Shown: positions 51,858-61,300 of the stretch, piece after piece | Numbering within the stretch: position 1 is the first letter of the stretch | Layout of the letters: each line of letters opens with the position of its first letter | Translations under genes and position numbers: made by a program | The notes under the pieces: generated by a model | The model's input: only the letters and a program-made list of their open reading frames with translations | The model's database searches: none | Told to the model about the DNA's origin: nothing | Origin: Azospirillum agricola | GTDB lineage: Bacteria; Pseudomonadota; Alphaproteobacteria; Azospirillales; Azospirillaceae | Assembly (NCBI RefSeq): GCF_017876095.1 | Contig: NZ_JAGINM010000026.1 | Span: 29,812-93,811 of the forward strand | Length of the DNA stretch: 64,000 nt | Direction: 5' to 3'

Positions 51858-52247
51858 ATGCCGCATCTGACCGTCGAATACACCGGCAACCTCGGCGCAC
51901 AAGCCGACATTCCGGCGCTGCTGCGCAAGGCCAACGCCGTGCTGATCGCCCAGGGCGGCGCCTTTCCCATCGGCGGCATCCGCTCCCGCGCCATCCGGCT
52001 GGAGGATTTCTGCGTGGCGGACGGCACGGCCGACGACGCCTTCGTCCACCTGACGCTGAGGATCGGCAGCGGCCGCAGCGCCGAGCAGAAGAAAAAGGCC
52101 GGCGACGAGCTGTTCGCCATGGTCAGGGACCATTTCGCCGACCTCTTCGCCAGCCGCTTCCTGGCCCTGTCGCTGGACATCCAGGAGTTCAGCGAGGCCG
52201 GCACCTGGAAGCACAACAACATCCACGGCCGCTACAAGGCCGCTTGA
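51858..52247 (+). CDS. hpaF: 5-carboxymethyl-2-hydroxymuconate delta-isomerase HpaF
   Basis: This small tautomerase-fold isomerase has 129 residues with the N-terminal catalytic Pro: MPHLTVEYTGNLGAQADIPA. It continues GGIRSRAIRLEDFCVADGTA, FVHLTLRIGSGRSAEQKKKA and ALSLDIQEFSEAGTWKHNNI. Length and the HLTVEYT start match HpaF. GGGAGGACGGAGC lies before ATG 51858, and the gene follows hpaD by 16 bp. Confidence 0.94.
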   Translation: MPHLTVEYTGNLGAQADIPALLRKANAVLIAQGGAFPIGGIRSRAIRLEDFCVADGTADDAFVHLTLRIGSGRSAEQKKKAGDELFAMVRDHFADLFASRFLALSLDIQEFSEAGTWKHNNIHGRYKAA

Positions 52248-52262
52248 GACGAGGCTTTCCCC

Positions 52263-53066
52263 ATGCTCAGTCCCGATGCCGTCCGGGCCGCCGCCGCGCG
52301 CCTGCACGAGGCGGAGAACACCCGCGTCCAGACCCGCCAGATCTCGCTGGACCACCCCGACATCACCATCGAGGACGCCTACGCCATCCAGCGCTGCTGG
52401 GTGGAGGCGAAGATCGCCGGGGGGCGCAAGGTCATCGGCCACAAGATCGGCCTGACCAGCCGGGCGATGCAGCAATCCTCGCAGATCGACGAGCCGGATT
52501 ACGGCACCCTGCTCGACGACATGCTGTTCCCCGACGGCGGCGACATCGCCATCGACCGCTTCATCGCCCCGATGGTGGAGGTCGAGCTGGCCTTCATCCT
52601 GAAAGCGCGGCTGGAGGGGCCGAACGTCACCCTGTTCGACGTGCTGTCGGCCACCGACTATGTCGTGCCGGCGCTGGAAATCATCGACGCCCGCTGCCAC
52701 CGCATCGATCCCGACAGCAAGCGCCCGCGCAAGGTGATGGACACCATCTCCGACAACGCGGCGAACGCCGGCATCGTCATGGGCGGCCGGCCGATGCGGC
52801 CGCTGGACACCGACCTGCGCTGGGCCGCCGCCCTGCTCTACCGCAACGGCGTGATCGAGGAGACCGGCGTCGCGGCCGGCGTGCTGAACCACCCGGCCAA
52901 CGGCATCTGCTGGCTCGCCCGCCGCTTCGCGCCGCATGGCGTGGCGCTGGAGCCGGGGCAGGTCGTGCTCGCCGGGTCCTTCACCCGCCCGGTGCCGGTC
53001 AAGGCCGGCGACACGGTCCATGCCGATTACGGCCCCTTCGGCTCCATCGCGCTGCGCTTCGTATAA
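52263..53066 (+). CDS. hpaH: 2-oxo-hept-4-ene-1,7-dioate hydratase HpaH
   Basis: The enzyme hydrates 2-oxo-hept-4-ene-1,7-dioate before aldol cleavage. The 267-residue product is of the MhpD/HpaH fold: RQISLDHPDITIEDAYAIQR, KVIGHKIGLTSRAMQQSSQI, PDYGTLLDDMLFPDGGDIAI, metal-ligand Glu residues in FIAPMVEVELAFILKARLEG, and DTISDNAANAGIVMGGRPMR. It lies 15 bp after hpaF. Confidence 0.94.
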   Translation: MLSPDAVRAAAARLHEAENTRVQTRQISLDHPDITIEDAYAIQRCWVEAKIAGGRKVIGHKIGLTSRAMQQSSQIDEPDYGTLLDDMLFPDGGDIAIDRFIAPMVEVELAFILKARLEGPNVTLFDVLSATDYVVPALEIIDARCHRIDPDSKRPRKVMDTISDNAANAGIVMGGRPMRPLDTDLRWAAALLYRNGVIEETGVAAGVLNHPANGICWLARRFAPHGVALEPGQVVLAGSFTRPVPVKAGDTVHADYGPFGSIALRFV

Positions 53067-53085
53067 GGTTTCAAGGAGGGCTTCG

Positions 53086-53898
53086 ATGAGGAATCCGGAA
53101 AACGCCTTCAAGCGGGCATTGGCGGCAGGCCAGCCGCAGTTCGGCCTGTGGCTCGGGCTGGCCGACGCCTACTGCGCGGAAATCGCGGCCGGGGCCGGCT
53201 TCGACTGGCTGCTGATCGACGGCGAGCACGCCCCGAACGACCTGCGCGGCATCCTGGCCCAGCTTCAGGCCATCGCCGCCTATCCCAGCCATCCCATCGT
53301 CCGCCCGGTGGTGGGCGACGCGGCGATCATCAAGCGGATGCTCGACCTCGGCGCCCAGACCCTGCTGGTGCCGATGGTGGAGACGGCGGAGCAGGCGGCG
53401 GCGCTGGTCGCCGCCACCCGCTACCCGCCCGGCGGCATTCGCGGGGTGGGCAGCGCGCTCGCCCGCGCCTCGCGCTGGAATCGCATCGGCGGCTATCTGG
53501 ACGAGGCCGACGGCGAAATCTGCCTGCTGGTGCAGGTGGAGTCCGCCCGCGGTCTGGAAAATCTCGACGCCATCGCGGCGGTGGAGGGGGTGGACGGCGT
53601 CTTCTTCGGCCCGGCCGACCTGTCGGCGTCGCTGGGCCTGCGCGGCCAGCCCGCACATCCGACCGTGCGCGCGGCCATCGAGGACGGCATCGCCCGCACC
53701 CGCCGGGCCGGCAAGGCCGCCGGTGTGCTGGCGACCGACGAGGCGCTGGCCCGCGCCTATCTGGCGGCCGGCGCCCTGTTCGTCGGGGTCGGGGTGGACA
53801 CCACCCTGTTCGCCCGCGCCGCCGCCGACCTTGCCGCCCGCTTCCGCCAACCGTCTCTCGGCCCAACGACGACCGCTCCGGCGCCCGGCGGCTACTGA
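53086..53898 (+). CDS. hpaI: 4-hydroxy-2-oxo-heptane-1,7-dioate aldolase HpaI
   Basis: This metal-dependent class II aldolase yields pyruvate and succinic semialdehyde. The 270-residue product has QFGLWLGLADAYCAEIAAGA, FDWLLIDGEHAPNDLRGILA, metal ligand Glu in ICLLVQVESARGLENLDAIA and Asp in GVDGVFFGPADLSASLGLRG, and GIRGVGSALARASRWN. ATG 53086 lies behind AAGGAGGG. The C-terminal tail after RFRQPS is Pro/Thr-rich. Confidence 0.94.
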   Translation: MRNPENAFKRALAAGQPQFGLWLGLADAYCAEIAAGAGFDWLLIDGEHAPNDLRGILAQLQAIAAYPSHPIVRPVVGDAAIIKRMLDLGAQTLLVPMVETAEQAAALVAATRYPPGGIRGVGSALARASRWNRIGGYLDEADGEICLLVQVESARGLENLDAIAAVEGVDGVFFGPADLSASLGLRGQPAHPTVRAAIEDGIARTRRAGKAAGVLATDEALARAYLAAGALFVGVGVDTTLFARAAADLAARFRQPSLGPTTTAPAPGGY

Positions 53899-53934
53899 CC
53901 ACCCCGCCGGATACCCTCCGCAGGATACCCATCG

Positions 53935-55389
53935 ATGATCGATTTGACCGACAGCACCCTGCTGCGCGAGCGCTGCTTCGTGGCCGGCGCCTGGATCGAC
54001 GCCGACGATGGCGGGCGCAGCCCCGTCACCAACCCGGCGACCGGCGCCACCATCGCCCATGTCCCCCGCTGCGGCGCCGGGGAGACCGCGCGCGCCATCG
54101 CCGCCGCCGAGACCGCCTTCCCCGGCTGGCGGGCGGAAACCGCCGGCCGCCGCGCCGCCCTGCTGCGCCGCTGGTTCGCGCTGATCCTGGAAAACCGCGA
54201 GGATCTGGCCCTGCTGATGACGCTGGAGCAGGGCAAGCCGCTGGCCGAGGCGCGCGGCGAGATCGATTACGCCGCCTCCTACGTCGAATGGTTCGCGGAG
54301 GAGGCGAAGCGCCTCTACGGCGACGTCATCCCGTCCCCCCTGCCCGACCGCCGCATCGTCGTGGTGAAGGAGCCGGTGGGCGTCTGCGCCGCCATCACGC
54401 CGTGGAATTTTCCGGCGGCGATGATCACCCGCAAGGCGGCGCCGGCGCTGGCGGCCGGCTGCACGATGATCGTCAAGCCGGCCGAACAGACCCCGCTGTC
54501 GGCGCTGGCGCTGGCGGCACTGGCCGAGCGCGCCGGCATCCCGCCCGGCGTCTTCTCGGTGGTGACCGGGTCGGCCCGGCAGATCGGCGCGGCGCTGACC
54601 GCCAGCGCGGCGGTGCGCAAGCTGACCTTCACCGGCTCCACCGAGGTCGGCCGGCTGCTGATCGGGCAATGCGCCGGCACGGTCAAGCGGCTGTCGATGG
54701 AACTCGGCGGCAACGCCCCCTTCATCGTCTTCGACGACGCCGATCTCGACGCGGCGGTCGCCGGCGCCCTGGCCTCCAAATACCGGAACGCCGGCCAGAC
54801 CTGCGTCTGTTCCAACCGCTTCCTGGTGCAGGACGGCATCTACGATCGCTTCGCCGCCAAGCTGGCGGAGGCGGTGGCCGCGCTGACGGTCGGCAACGGG
54901 CTTGAGGACGGCGTGCAGCAGGGGCCGCTGATCGACGACGCCGCCCTGGCGAAGGTGGAGGAACTGGTGGCCGACGCCACCCGGTCCGGCGCCGCCGTGG
55001 CGGTGGGAGGCCGGCGCCATGCGCTGGGCGGCACATGGTTCGAACCGACGGTGCTGACCGGCGTCACCGCGTCGATGCGGGTGGCGGTGGAGGAGATCTT
55101 CGGCCCGGTCGCCCCCCTGATCCGCTTCACCGACGACGCCGACGCCGTGCGTCTCGCCAACGACAGCGAATACGGCCTCGCCGCCTATCTCTTCACCCGC
55201 GACCACGCCCGCGTCTGGCGCGTCGGCGAAGCGCTGGAATACGGGATGGTCGGCATCAACACCGGCCTGATCTCCACCGCGGTGGCGCCGTTCGGCGGGG
55301 TGAAGCAATCCGGCTTCGGCCGCGAGGGCTCCCGCTACGGCATCGAGGATTACGTGGAGATCAAATACCTGTGCATGGGGGGACTTTAG
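53935..55389 (+). CDS. succinate-semialdehyde dehydrogenase (GabD type)
   Basis: This enzyme oxidises the succinic semialdehyde made by HpaI to succinate, which links the pathway to the TCA cycle. The 484-residue product has CFVAGAWIDADDGGRSPVTN, LMTLEQGKPLAEARGEIDYA, AITPWNFPAAMITRKAAPAL, base Glu in VKRLSMELGGNAPFIVFDDA, catalytic Cys in SKYRNAGQTCVCSNRFLVQD and the GabD ending VKQSGFGREGSRYGIEDYVE. It is the last gene of the operon and is closed by a hairpin. Confidence 0.93.
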   Translation: MIDLTDSTLLRERCFVAGAWIDADDGGRSPVTNPATGATIAHVPRCGAGETARAIAAAETAFPGWRAETAGRRAALLRRWFALILENREDLALLMTLEQGKPLAEARGEIDYAASYVEWFAEEAKRLYGDVIPSPLPDRRIVVVKEPVGVCAAITPWNFPAAMITRKAAPALAAGCTMIVKPAEQTPLSALALAALAERAGIPPGVFSVVTGSARQIGAALTASAAVRKLTFTGSTEVGRLLIGQCAGTVKRLSMELGGNAPFIVFDDADLDAAVAGALASKYRNAGQTCVCSNRFLVQDGIYDRFAAKLAEAVAALTVGNGLEDGVQQGPLIDDAALAKVEELVADATRSGAAVAVGGRRHALGGTWFEPTVLTGVTASMRVAVEEIFGPVAPLIRFTDDADAVRLANDSEYGLAAYLFTRDHARVWRVGEALEYGMVGINTGLISTAVAPFGGVKQSGFGREGSRYGIEDYVEIKYLCMGGL

Positions 55390-55403
55390 CGACGTGCGCA
55401 TGA

Positions 55404-55420
55404 GGGGGCCATCGGCCCCC
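55404..55420. terminator. hairpin between hpa operon and hpaR
   Basis: GGGGGCC (55404-55410) pairs with GGCCCCC (55414-55420) over the loop ATC, in the 48 bp convergent gap between the semialdehyde dehydrogenase and hpaR. It may serve both strands. Confidence 0.6.
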
Positions 55421-55437
55421 GCCCCTACTCCTTCCCC

Positions 55438-56007
55438 CTACTCCTCGTCGCCGCCGTCCCCGTCCGCACCGCCCAGGCAATCGGCGAGTTCGTCGAGCAG
55501 CCCGTACAGCGTCGCCAGCCGGTCGGCGCCGAAGGCCGCGGTGATCTCGGCATAGCGCCGTTCGCTGTGGGGGGCGATCAGCGCGATCATGTCGCGGCCG
55601 GACGGCGTGATCGAGATCTGGGCCGCCCTCAAATCCTTGTCCTCGATGCCGCGCTGGATCAGCCCGCGCTTTTCCAGCGTGCGCAGGATGCGCGACAGGC
55701 TGGGCATGCTGATGCTGCTGACCCGCGCCAGTTCACCGGCGCGGAACCCGTCCGCCGTGGTCAGGGCGCGCAGCACCCGCCATTGCTGTTCGGTCAGGTC
55801 ATGTTCGTGCAGCAGCGGACGGAAGCGCGCCATCACCGCTTCGCGCGCCTTCAGCAGCGCCATCGGCAGGGACCGGCGGAAGGCCCGCATCTCGCCACCG
55901 GAGTGCCCGGCCACCTCTGTGGGTTCCACCACCGGTCCGGCTGCCGCCGCGGCTTTTCTGGAAGGTCTGCCCAAGGCTCCGGCCTCATCTGGAAAGAATC
56001 GACGCAT
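55438..56007 (-). CDS. hpaR: MarR family repressor HpaR of homoprotocatechuate degradation
   Basis: HpaR represses the meta-cleavage genes until an aromatic inducer binds. The 189-residue product has a 40-residue N-terminal arm, then the HpaR block SLPMALLKAREAVMARFRPL and LHEHDLTEQQWRVLRALTTA, the winged helix RAGELARVSSISMPSLSRIL and RTLEKRGLIQRGIEDKDLRA, and an acidic tail (ADGDGGDEE). It is divergent from hpaE, with the palindromic operator 78 bp upstream, so autoregulation is likely. Confidence 0.9.
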   Translation of the reverse strand: MRRFFPDEAGALGRPSRKAAAAAGPVVEPTEVAGHSGGEMRAFRRSLPMALLKAREAVMARFRPLLHEHDLTEQQWRVLRALTTADGFRAGELARVSSISMPSLSRILRTLEKRGLIQRGIEDKDLRAAQISITPSGRDMIALIAPHSERRYAEITAAFGADRLATLYGLLDELADCLGGADGDGGDEE

Positions 56008-56058
56008 GTCTGGAGGTTTCCTGCACCATAGCGCGGCGACCCCGCGCAGGGAAAGCGC

Positions 56059-56110
56059 TTGACAGCACCGCCGCCCGATTTATATAACATGTTAAATATT
56101 AACAAGTCAA
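56059..56110 (+). promoter_or_regulatory. hpaE promoter with tandem HpaR-type operators
   Basis: TTGACA (56059-56064) with an 18 bp spacer to TATAAC (56083-56088) is the best sigma-70 promoter seen in the window. The palindrome TAACATGTTA (56085-56094) overlaps the -10 box. A second near-palindrome, TTAACAAGTCAA (56099-56110), has its centre 15 bp downstream, the same spacing as before the TRAP/hpa operon. The leftward hpaR start is 78 bp away. Confidence 0.78.
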
Positions 56111-56212
56111 GTTTGCGTCGGGGCGCACCGCCCGCCGCGCCCCGGCCGGCCCTACCTCGGCCCACCCCACCTCGGCCCAACAAGCGCCAACCAAACTCTG
56201 GAGTGAAACGCC

Positions 56213-57736
<1,524 letters not shown>

Positions 57737-57767
57737 TCCACCGCATTCATGCGATAAAGACCGGGGT

Positions 57768-57796
57768 GATGCGGCGGATGATCCCTCCGCCGCATC
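57768..57796 (+). terminator. hairpin after hpaE
   Basis: An 11 bp perfect inverted repeat, GATGCGGCGGA (57768-57778) with TCCGCCGCATC (57786-57796) and a 7-base loop, lies 31 bp after the hpaE stop. A short GTTCC follows but no real T tract. Confidence 0.7.
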
Positions 57797-57815
57797 GTTC
57801 CCGGGTGAACTGAAC

Positions 57816-57830
57816 GGTTCTGTTGCAAAG
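57816..57830 (+). mobile_element. IS6-family-like terminal sequence (solo end)
   Basis: GGTTCTGTTGCAAAG is identical to the type of terminal repeat I know from IS6-family elements (IS257/IS6100 style). No IS6 transposase follows; an IS3-type remnant begins about 75 bp later. It marks the right border of the aromatic island, mirroring 42170-42184 in the same orientation. Confidence 0.55.
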
Positions 57831-57904
57831 TCTGCCAGCATGCGGAGATCGGATAAAGCCCAGCCCTCCCGGCAGCGGGGGTGACACAGGGCGTTGTCAA
57901 CTTG

Positions 57905-57969
57905 ACCATGCGATGATTGGGCCGTTGGTGGTGGAGCAGGATTTTTTGCGCAAGGCCTCCGGACGATGA
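57905..57969 (+). pseudogene. 3-prime end of IS3-family transposase orfA
   Basis: The last 20 codons read HAMIGPLVVEQDFLRKASGR and stop at 57969. This matches the usual orfA ending (LHAKIGEL-ERDFLAKALGR type) of IS3-family elements of the IS407-like group. The upstream helix-turn-helix part is gone. The stop overlaps the orfB ATG (ATGA), the normal coupling of the two frames. Confidence 0.75.
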
Positions 57970-58162
57970 GCGTCGGTCGGAGGCGGGAGCTGATCGAACC
58001 GGAGCAGCCGCGGCTGTCGCTCACCCGGCGATGCGAGCTGGTTTCCGTCAGCCGATCCAGCCACTACGGACTGGCCAAAGGCGAGCCGGTCGAGAACCTG
58101 GAGCTGATGCGGCGGATCGACGGGCAGTTCCTGGAAACGCCCTGGTACGGCAGCCGGCAGGC
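57966..58162 (+). pseudogene. 5-prime part of IS3-family transposase orfB (truncated)
   Basis: The frame reads MSVGRRRELIEPEQPRLSLT, CELVSVSRSSHYGLAKGEPV and LMRRIDGQFLETPWYGSRQ, then loses homology at 58160 where M-A-R-H-L should follow. This is the HTH-containing N-terminus of an IS3-family orfB. The DDE catalytic core is absent, so the element is dead. The break abuts an imperfect hairpin (GGCATCTCCCA/TGGGATGCC) at 58160-58185. Confidence 0.8.
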
Positions 58163-58281
58163 ATCTCCCACGAATATGGGATGCCCCCTATGTAGAGCAG
58201 GCTATATCCTATCCCCCCAATTTTGACGAAATCGATGCCGTCAGCATCATCCTGGCGGAGGCGATCATCGACGGCGATTGA
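58163..58281 (+). pseudogene. C-terminal tail of an unidentified truncated gene
   Basis: Right after the IS break the frame with codons starting at 58201 reads PRIWDAPYVEQAISYPPNFD and EIDAVSIILAEAIIDGD, stopping at 58281, 21 bp before the adhesin start. The composition is protein-like (acidic, Ile-rich), unlike the surrounding shadow frames. There is no start codon with a ribosome site. It may be the end of a gene that preceded the adhesin and was cut by the IS event. I do not recognise its family. Confidence 0.35.
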
Positions 58282-58302
58282 GCGGATAGGAGCGTCGGCA
58301 CC

Positions 58303-61300
58303 ATGACCTGGAAGGGGTGGCTGAGTGTCATTCTGAGCACGAGCAGCTTGACCAGCCTGTTGGTCCTGAGCGGCCCGCTGTCGGCGCAAACCCTTCCGAC
58401 CGGCGGGGGATTCGTGGCGGGAAGCGGCGGCATCGCCACCACCGGTGCGACCATGACCGTGACCCAGCAAGGCAGCCGTGGCATCGTCAACTGGAACAGT
58501 TTTTCCATCGGCCAAGGCGCCAAGGTCGCGTTCGAGAATGGCAGCGGCGCCACCCTCAACCGGGTCAGCGGCGGCAATCCGTCGGCGATCGCCGGTTCGC
58601 TGACCGCCACGGGCTCGGTTTATCTGGTCAACCCCGCCGGGGTGGTGGTCGGCCCCACCGGCACCGTGACCACCGGCGGCAGTTTCGTCGCCAGCACCCA
58701 TGACGTGCCCAGCGACGATTTCATGTCGGCCAAACCGCTGACCTTCAAGGGCGACAGCACGGCCAAGGTGGAAAACCTCGGCGCCATCTCCTCTTCCGGC
58801 GGCGACGTCCTGCTGATCGCCCGCGAGGTGTCCAACAAGGGAACCTTGTCCGCGCCGAATGGAACCGCGGCCCTTGCCGGCGGACATGAGGTGCTGCTGA
58901 CCGAGAAGGTCGACAGCCGCCGGGGACGGGTGCTGGTGCGGGCCGGAACCGGCCAAGTCGACAACCAGGGAACCATTGCCGCGGCCCAGGTGGAATTGCG
59001 GGCCGCCGGGGGCAACATCTACGCCTTGGCCGGCAACAACGGCGGCGCCATCCGCGCCACCGGCAGCGCCAACCGTGACGGTCAGGTCTGGCTGACGGCC
59101 GGCGACGGGCATGTGCAGAACAGCGGCAGCATTTCCGCAGTGAATGCCGACGGAAACGGCGGCCGGATCAAGGTCGCCACCGACACCTCCCATGCGGCGA
59201 TCAATACCGGGACGATTTCCGTCAGCGGCGCCACGGGCGGCAAGGTCAAGGTGTCGGCGGGCCGGGTGTCCAACCAGGGCAAGATCAAGGCGGACGGCGC
59301 GACGGGGGCCGGCGGCAAGGTCGCGGTGAAGTACGCCAAGACCTATGTCGATACAGCGGCGGCGGAAACGACTGCCCGCGGCGCAACCTCCGGCGGCAAA
59401 GTTGCCGTCACGAGCACGGCAGGCGATTCGACCCTGTTCACCTCGGGCGCCGTCGACGCCCGAGGTGCGACCGGCGGCGGCGGGAACATCGACCTGTTCG
59501 GCGCCACCATCAACGTTGTCGGGGCGTCGCTCAATGCGTCGGGCGGCTCCCAAGGTGGCAGCATCCGGGTCGGCGGCGATTACCAGGGCTCGGGCGATAT
59601 GCTCAAGGCCGGCACGGTGACGGTCACCGGCGGCGCCACGGCGCGCGCCGACGCCAGCGGCCCCACGGGGGACGGCGGCCGGATCATCATCTGGTCGGAA
59701 GACCAAACCTCGTTCGCCGGCAGCGCGTCGGCTCGCGGCGGCACGGTTCGCGGCGACGGCGGCTTGATCGAGGTGTCGTCCCACGACACCCTGGTGTTCG
59801 CCGGTCTGGGCGACGCGGGCGCGACCAACGGCCAAGCGGGTTCGCTGCTGCTCGATCCCAAAAACATCGTCATCAGCACCAGCGGCGGCGTCACCCCGCA
59901 GTTCGACCTGGTCGACCCCAACCCGGCGGCGAGCAACTCGTTCGGGGCGAGCGTCCAGCTTCTGTCCGGCGGCAACATCCTGGTGACGTCTCAGGGCGAT
60001 GATTTTTCCGCATCGAACGCGGGGGCGGTCTATCTTTTCAACGGGACAACGGGCGCGCTGATCAGCGCATTGTACGGCAGTGATACGAACCAAGCCCTGG
60101 GCGCAATCACCCCCACGACGCTTGCCAATGGTAATTTCGTCGTAAAGAGCACCGCCTGGAACAACGGCACCAGCACGAGCGCCGGCGCCGTGACCTGGGG
60201 CAGCGGCGTAACCGGGGTCGCCGGCGTGGTGTCGTCCAGCAACAGTCTGGTCGGAAGCACCGCCAACGACAAGGTGGGCCAGAACGTTGCCGTGCTGACG
60301 AACGGCAATTTCGTCACCTACACCACTTATTGGTCGAACGGCACGGTGGCGAGCGCGGGGGCGGTGACCTGGGGGAACGGCACCGCCGGGATCACCGGCA
60401 CGGTGTCCGCCGCCAACAGCCTGGTGGGGAGCAGGGCCAACGACAAGGTCGGGAACGGCGTGACGGCGCTGACCGGCGGCGGCTATCTGGTTAGTGCCAC
60501 AAGCTGGGCGAACGGGACGGCGACAGCGGCCGGGGCGCTCAGCTGGGGGAACGGAACCGCCGCGGTCACCGGCGTGGTGTCGGCCACCAACAGCCTGGTG
60601 GGGAGCCGGGCCAATGACACGGTGGGCTCGAGCTATACCACTCTGACCAACGGCAATTATGTCGTCAGGAGCACCGCCTGGGCGAACGGGACGATGTCGT
60701 CGGCCGGCGCCGTCACCTGGGGCAGCGGGACCGCCGGGGTCACCGGCGTGGTGTCCTCCGCCAACAGCCTGGTGGGTTCTCAAACCAACGACAAGGTCGG
60801 CATCCAGCTGACGGAGTTGGCCAACGGCAATTATGTCGTCTTTACATCCTATTGGACCAACGGGACGGCGGCGTCGGCCGGCGCCATCACATGGGCCGAC
60901 GGCACCGCCCCTATTTCCGGCGTGGTGTCCGCCACCAACAGCCTGGTGGGCGTCAATGCCAACGACAAGGTCGGCTCCAGCACCACCAGCTTGTCCAACG
61001 GCAGCTACATCACCATCACAACGTCGTGGAACAACGGGACGGCGGCGAGTGCCGGCGCAGTTACCTGGGGCAGCGGCGCGATCACCGGCACCGTGTCCTC
61101 TTCCAACAGTCTGGTCGGGAGTTCGACCGGCGATAAGGTCGGAACCGGCATCACCGGCCTGACCAACGGCAATTATGTCGTCAAGAACATCGCCTGGGCG
61201 AACGGGACCGCCACCAGCGCCGGTGCTGTAACCTGGGGGAGCGGAACCGCCGGTGTTACCGGCGTCGTGTCAACCAGCAACAGTCTGGTCGGCAGTACTG

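Noticed and set aside
58048..60783. Leftward frame of about 900 codons opposite the adhesin
   Set aside because: The adhesin frame has a signal peptide, NPAG motif and regular repeats; the leftward frame is a shadow kept open by codon bias.
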